Below are positions 58,501 through 64,000 of a stretch of DNA of 64,000 bases, piece by piece; position 1 is the stretch's first letter; the number at the start of each line of letters is the position of its first letter. A program made the translations under genes and the position numbers. The notes under the pieces were generated by a model that was not told where the DNA came from, made no database searches, and saw nothing but the letters and a program-made list of their open reading frames with translations. Origin of the DNA: Rhynchonema sp. JSB1_4 (lineage: Eukaryota; Nematoda; Chromadorea; Monhysterida; Xyalidae); contig JASAMV010006501.1 in the NCBI GenBank assembly GCA_030248065.1, positions 55,644 to 119,643 of the forward strand, in the 5' to 3' direction.

Positions 58501-58658
58501 AAAAAATCGACCTCGCCGAGCCTTGGCCAATTCGGGCCAAGCCGACCTGAGAACTTGGGGGATCGGGCCGGGCCGTGCGGCGTCTGCAACAAACACTAAC
58601 CATAAATTGGTTTTAGACGCCGTTCAGATATGTTTGGAGGAGGTCGTTTGGCAGCCAT
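49591..58658 (-). CDS. NAA25: NatB N-terminal acetyltransferase auxiliary subunit, 26 exons
   Basis: Ribosome-anchoring TPR-repeat partner of NAA20. The NatB complex acetylates nascent proteins starting Met-Asp/Glu/Asn/Gln in the cytosol. Exons (minus): 58601-58658, 57799-57884, 57602-57740, 57336-57441, 55994-56081, 55824-55923, 55653-55733, 55458-55575, 55291-55375, 55024-55237, 54425-54537, 54294-54344, 54057-54192, 53892-53981, 53715-53825, 53545-53617, 53190-53289, 52487-52638, 51977-52145, 51553-51756, 51294-51423, 51131-51232, 50809-50950, 50212-50428, 49697-49858, 49591-49644: 1026 aa (human about 970). Matches to the remembered human protein include ERRLKPIYD, LDSGRNKKAIQ, YFWAIMSTVMQ, MYLPLAKRMAEK, YLARLRW...YKLGEPSRLL, FGDKPCCFADIRPYL, NKLRDNRDFDVLPDWDP and a lysine-rich stretch (GGKKKH). 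Less certain are the join 55291/55237 (a 53-bp intron) and the donor at 50809. Confidence 0.92.
56198..57302. mobile_element. hAT-type element (TTTTTTTT/GGTGCAA family), copy 2, in NAA25 intron 4
   Basis: Ends CAGGGTTTTTTTT and AAAAAAACTATG, flanked by the duplication GTCCATCC (56190-56197 and 57303-57310). It is the inverse of the element at 8628-10992, without the inserts at 8910 and 9785. Confidence 0.9.
56598..56984. mobile_element. CAGTGTAGTTCCTGG-family MITE nested in hAT copy 2
   Basis: Ends CAGTGTAGTTCCTGG and CCAGGAACTACACTG, with the flanks GTTCTAGT and ATCCTAGT as a worn 8-bp duplication. Same position in the host as 9366-9739. Confidence 0.85.
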
Positions 58659-59012
58659 TGATAGAATGGTAGGCAACACGCAGGCTGCACCTGCACGGAC
58701 ATCCAACGAATCGAAGAGCAGTGAGTGCCGTCGTTGAGACAAAACAGGCAAAGTCTGACCCTGACGAAAACAAACGGTGATTTGTTTGACTTTGCTGGCG
58801 ATTTGGCCGTTTGGCGATCGGCTACAAGAGTTTCCAGTTCCGCTGATCGGCTGGTGCTGTCTTTGCTTCAGTGATTGGAGATGGACGTCATCGTGCCTGA
58901 CAGTCGTGTAAGTGAATAGTGATCAGGAAACACCGTGTATCACGTCCCGGAAACTAGAAGTAGAAAAGCAAACTTTTTTAAACCTCTGGATTACCAACTT
59001 TACCAGTGATAG
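58659..59012. other. NAA25 upstream region
   Basis: Short 5' flank of NAA25. No core promoter motif or other gene was recognised. Confidence 0.5.
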
Positions 59013-59014
59013 TA

Positions 59015-60167
59015 CCGTAAAAACCTAAATGCAGCCCCCGGAATAGAGCCCCCCCCGTATTACAGCCCCCCAAAAAGGGGTCAGTGAATTAATAGCGCTA
59101 CCCAAAGTAACATCGCCTATATAGTAGTGTATTAAGGCTTGATAGTGGTGCACAGGTACAGTACATTTATGCACGTTTGTTGTTCGTTCAGAGCACACAA
59201 TACGCCTCTTATTGACGAATAGACACGAATAAATACGATTACAAGCGAAAAAAACATCCTTTCAAACCCCCTTTTTAGGGTTTTTTGGCAGAGTTCGGCA
59301 GGAAACAAAAGGAAAAAATTTTTCGTTTTTTTCCTCGGAAAAAAATTGGTACCAAAAAAGGAAAAAATATAGGAAAAAAGATGAAGCAATAGGAAAAAAC
59401 GTTATTTCTTTAGGAAAAAAACGAAGAATCGAAAGGAAAACAACGTCTGTCCAGCAAGAAAATGAAATTTCCGAAAATGGTGAAATTGAGACGATTGAGA
59501 GTTGAGTAGTAGTTCGTTTTCCATTCCATTTCATTTGTCATCAGTGTCTTTTTCTCGTGTGTGAAGTTTTGTTTCTTTTGTGTTGGAGCGATATCTTGCT
59601 ACAAGTGCATTAAAAACGATAAAATTTTATGTTTGGAGCTCAGTCTGAGAACATGAATCATGGTGAATTGACGAGGTCGTGTCATTGTCCTCAGAAACAG
59701 TTGTTTCCTATCCCGTTGTATGATTATTCATGCATGACTGAATTTCTTTGTTTCAGCCAGGGATCAGGATTTTGGTATTGGCAGGCGGCTGTCCGACGAC
59801 GAAAAACGGGCCGAAAAACAAGGTCTACCCGTGTGTCATGCAAATAGTAAATGCTGTTTTACAGACAAAAATAGCTTTTTTTCATCTCATACTGGCTGTT
59901 TTTTCGTCATTATGGAAAGAAAAAAATAGCAAAAAAATGGTCATTGAGAAAAGGAAAAAAATTGTTTTTTCCTTTTGTTTTCCTTTCTTTCCTATTGGGA
60001 AAAAATAAGCAAAAAATTTTTTCCGAACTCTGGTTTTTGGGGGGTATATTTCTTGGGATCAATTTTTCAGGTTCGGGTCAGTGAATTAATAGAGCCCCCC
60101 GTCATAGACCCCCCAAAATGGGGTTAGTGAATTAATAGAGCCCCCCCTTCTATTTAGGTTTTTACGG
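59015..60167. mobile_element. TA-target element (CCGTAAAAACC family)
   Basis: CCGTAAAAACCTAAATGCAG and its inverse TATTTAGGTTTTTACGG, with TA on both sides. The left part matches 11327-11625. It is interrupted by 59289-60032. Confidence 0.85.
59289..60032. mobile_element. Purine-rich hAT-type insert
   Basis: Starts CAGAGTTCGGCAGGAAA and ends TTTTTTCCGAACTCTG. Flanks TTTTTTGG and GTTTTTGG are a near-perfect 8-bp duplication. Rich in GGAAAAAA-type runs on both arms. No transposase frame was seen. Confidence 0.75.
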
Positions 60168-60485
60168 TATCTCCCCCTCCGAAAAAAACGGAGGGTCCGC
60201 TATCGCCCCCTCCGGACCAGGAACTACCGTAAAACCTAAAATACAAGGGGGGCTGTATTTTTCACTGACCCCTTTTAGGGGGGTTGTATTTTTGGGGGCT
60301 GTATTTTTTCGTTGCCCAAAATCTCAAAAAATGTTCCCAAAGATGCCCCTAAAATGGAGTTCTGTCAGGGTATTACTGGTCATTATGGAGTGTTTTTAGG
60401 TGCAGATCTTCCTCAAATTGCTTTTCGTCATCATATGCTCAACCACAAACGTTGTACATACTCTCAATCTATCTATCGTCAACAC

Positions 60486-61322
60486 CAGTGTGGTGGCTGG
60501 GGGGGATGGGGGGATCCCCCCCTAAGGAGTAGGTACCTTGCAACCACCCCCGGAGGCGGAGGGTACCTTGCAACCATAGTGGCTGGAGGGGAAGGGGGTT
60601 GGGGGGTTACCCCCCTCTGAGTACTTACCTACCACAAAACCCGAGGGGGATTGGGGGGGGTTGAGTACTTACTTACCTCTCACAACTCCAAATCATACCT
60701 CTCACAAGCAATTTTATACCTTTTTAAGGCAAAAATCGGTGTTTGTCGACCTTATTTCCCCAAAAATCGCGCGCTCCGCGCGCAAACCCACCCATAATAC
60801 CTGTTTTTAGGCCATTTTCGGCGAAAATTTGGAAAAAGTACTATTTTTACCTCAATTTTTGGCGAACTTTACGACCGCCAAGCGGAAAATTCCAAGTTGG
60901 GGGGGGGCTGTATTTTTGGGGCATAGTAGTGGCTGGAGGGGGGGTTGGGGGGGGGTTACCCCCTCTCAGTACTTACCTACCACAAAACCCGAGGGGGGGT
61001 GGGGGGGGTTGAGTACTTACCTCTCACAACTCCAAATCATACCTCTCACAAGCAATTTTATACCTTTTTAAGGCAAAAATCGGTGTTTTTCGACCTTATT
61101 TTCCCAAAAATCGCGCGCAAACCCACCCATAATACTTGTTTTTAGGCGATTTTCGGCGAAAATTTTGAAAAAGTACTATTTTTACCTCAATTTTTGGCCA
61201 AAATTGTATCACAAAAACGGTGTTTTTTCGCCTTTTTGGGTGACCAAAATCATACCTCTCACGCTTCCGGTCCCAACCCCGCATCATACTTACCTCCCAC
61301 ACATGGGCCTGCCACTACACTG
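60486..61322. mobile_element. CAGTGTGGTGGC-type MITE cluster with internal duplications
   Basis: Left CAGTGTGGTGGCTGG and right GCCACTACACTG fit the family of 6339-6762, but no 8-bp duplication is present. A block with GAGTACTTACCTACCACAAA and CTCACAACTCCAAATCATAC occurs twice (about 60610-60800 and 60950-61140). Confidence 0.6.
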
Positions 61323-61421
61323 TTTTGGGGGGCTCTTATTTTTTCACTGACCCCTTTTAGGGGGGAGCTGTATTTTGGGGAGGGGCTCTATTTTTTTGGG
61401 GGGGGTCTATTTTAGGAAATA

Positions 61422-61844
61422 CCGTATTGTCGGAAATAGAACCCCCCCATTAATTGACCCCCCCATTAATTGAACCCCCCTAAATGGCTCGAAATCAAAA
61501 ATAGAACCCCCCATTATTTGACCCCCCCCATTAATAGAACCCCACCCCCAACCTTCACCGTACCACAGACTAGTGGTACGGTAAGGCTGTGTTGTTGTGT
61601 CAAACGTTGTTTAAGCTTGCGTACACAACAGAATACAGCTTTCTAAGCATAATTGCTGCTGTTAAAGTTAGAAAATACCGAAAACAAGCCATTTTTATGG
61701 GCATCAGTAACAACGATTTTTTTTCGTCGGGGGGCCAAATGAAAAATATAACCCCCCCAATAATTGACCCCCCCATAAATTGAACCCCCCAAAATGACCC
61801 CAGTGAAAAAATAGACCCCCCGGGTTCTATTTCCGACAATACGG
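61422..61844. mobile_element. TA-target MITE (CCGTATTGTCGG family), uninterrupted copy
   Basis: Same termini and interior as 8532-11294, including CCTTCACCGTACCACAGACT, but with no insert at the ACCCCCAAC site. It serves as the reference for the nested copy. Confidence 0.88.
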
Positions 61845-62161
61845 CACTGCCGCTTGGGGTCGTAAAGTCAAGTTCTTGCATAAGACACCTTATGTACAAC
61901 GTTTATGATTGAATATATGACGACGTAAAGCCTTTTATGGAAGATCTGCACCTAAAAACACTCAATAATGACCAGTAACACCCGGACAGAGAACTCTATT
62001 TTAGGGGCATTTTTGGGAACATTTTTTGAGATTTGGGCAGCGAAAAAATACAGCCCCCCCCAAAAAAATAGAGCCCCCGCAAAAATACAGCCCCCTTAAA
62101 AGGGGTCAGTGAAAAAATACAGTCCCCCTTCACCTCTTTTCTTGTATGTTAGATTTTACGG

Positions 62162-62905
62162 TAAAAAGCTTTTGGTTTTCCCAACATGCGCCTTGCGCCC
62201 GGGCCCGGCGTTCTTTGACTTTGACAAAACGGGTTCGAATCCAACCGTGGTCTCAAATTTTGAGATTGAACGTTTGTGGGGAATCCCAAAATTCAAACGA
62301 AAACCACTTTTTGGACGAAAATCTCCAAAAAATTGCGTTTTGCGCAGAGCATATGGTCATTTTCCTCGAACCAAACTTTATCAGGTCCACAGAAACCGAA
62401 TTACAAAAACATAACCATGGTTAAAGACAAATTTTTTTGCATTTCTTGCTTTTTGAACCACTTTACCTTTGACCCCAAAATCGGGCCGGAGTTTTGATCA
62501 GTCGGGTCGGGTCCGGCTGAGGTTTCCTGGTCCTGGCACAACACAAACACATAAACACATGGTAAGGACCATTTTTGAATTGCAAACATTAGTGGGAACA
62601 ATGCTTCTCGAAGTTTTTGTCTCAAACGAAGAACGTAACGAACTGAACGAAAAGGAAAACTTCAGCAAGCAGATGTAATTGGGCAGCATCCCACGCACTG
62701 GCATTTGGGTGCAAAAACTGAGCTGCATATGCCTGTCCACTTGACATTTCGCAACGCACAAATGCGCGACACTGGTGGCAGGCAGCGATTGCAGCAGCGA
62801 GTATGTGAGTGAAACACGAATACATAATTTTATCCAGTCATCCACCGTACAACAAGCAGCCAGGTCGGTCACAGAATGCTCAACCCAAGCCCCACCATTC
62901 AACTA
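62162..62905. other. Region without recognised gene
   Basis: AT-rich sequence with a weak GGGCC remnant near 62480-62520. No exon was recognised. Confidence 0.4.
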
Positions 62906-62907
62906 CA

Positions 62908-63302
62908 GTCACTATTCGTTATTAGCGATATCGGTGGGACAACAGAAAAATTATCGCTATAACGAATATATCACTTGGGACAACCAGCAAAACGGTGGAG
63001 TTGATCGACTGGCAGCGTGTGCATGCTTTCGTGTGCAGTGTTTTGGACGTCACGCAACATTCGAGTTTGCATTATTGTTTGAGTGTCACGCACACGCACT
63101 CCCTGTGCAGTGTGTGAGACACGCAAGACAAAACGTGCCATTTGGACCTTATTTTTATTTTCGTTGCTGGACCAATATCGCTATAACGAATAGGATGTGT
63201 ATGTCATTTGCTTGCAAAAACACTATCATATCATATCTATCCAATATCACTGAATGAATAACTCAATGAATAAGCGAATATCGTTACAACGAACAGTGAC
63301 TG
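62908..63302. mobile_element. pogo/Tigger-like MITE
   Basis: TA, CAGTCACTATTCGTTATTAG, then an inverse end ACAACGAACAGTGACTG and TA. Inside, TATCGCTATAACGAATA recurs, giving repeated ends. Confidence 0.75.

Positions 63303-64000
<698 letters not shown>

Larger units (their letters stand above)
60227..62161. mobile_element. Long-TIR TA-target element with nested inserts
   Basis: CCGTAAAACCTAAAATACA at the left and the inverse of CCGTAAAATCTAACATACA at the right, with TA outside. The arms are inverted copies for about 200 bp, for example ATGGAGTGTTTTTAGGTGCA against TGCACCTAAAAACACTCAAT. Contains the elements at 60486 and 61422. Confidence 0.8.

Overview
This is 64 kb of animal nuclear DNA. 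Every recognisable gene is split by GT/AG introns, there are long microsatellites, and the non-coding sequence is full of small DNA transposons. The gene set points to an invertebrate, most likely an ecdysozoan: a chloride-type Cys-loop channel whose second membrane helix resembles nematode acetylcholine/serotonin-gated chloride channels, an ADAM11/22/23-like protein and a hemopexin-less matrix metalloprotease. I cannot name the species.

Five protein genes were rebuilt exon by exon, with reading phases matching at nearly every splice junction. (1) 112-5166 (+): Cys-loop anion channel, 9 exons, 453 aa. (2) 5937-7578 (-): cytochrome c oxidase subunit 5A, 3 exons, 179 aa, convergent with the channel. 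(3) 14053-31886 (+): a transmembrane ADAM with an apparently dead protease site, 27 exons, 1274 aa, with a 9 kb first intron. (4) 35011-41309 (-): a secreted matrix metalloprotease with cysteine switch and furin site, 9 exons, 525 aa. (5) 49591-58658 (-): NAA25, the auxiliary subunit of the NatB N-terminal acetyltransferase, 26 exons, 1026 aa. A possible small secreted protein lies at 44838-45158. The five genes have no common pathway. ADAM and the metalloprotease are cell-surface or secreted, the channel is neuronal in type, and COX5A and NAA25 are housekeeping.

The rest is mobile DNA. A foldback-like element with minisatellite arms sits in the last channel intron (3144-5066). A nest of transposons fills 8532-11294, where 8-bp target duplications reveal the order of insertion. 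A 4.3 kb palindrome (45136-49437) lies just beyond the NAA25 stop codon. A second transposon-rich block covers 59015-62161. Several hAT-type families (TIRs starting CAG, 8-bp duplications) and TA-target families (CCGTATTGTCGG, CCGTAAAAACC, CAGTCA, GTCCGTCC) recur. The window ends inside a (CA)n run.

The most unusual signal is a ten-base word, TGATGTTTCA, found about 19 times in either orientation. It lies mostly in introns of the ADAM, channel and metalloprotease genes, where about 0.1 would be expected by chance. Other points of note are the His-Asn replacement in the ADAM zinc motif, a 24-nt ADAM micro-exon, and a palindrome whose two arms carry the same transposon insertions.
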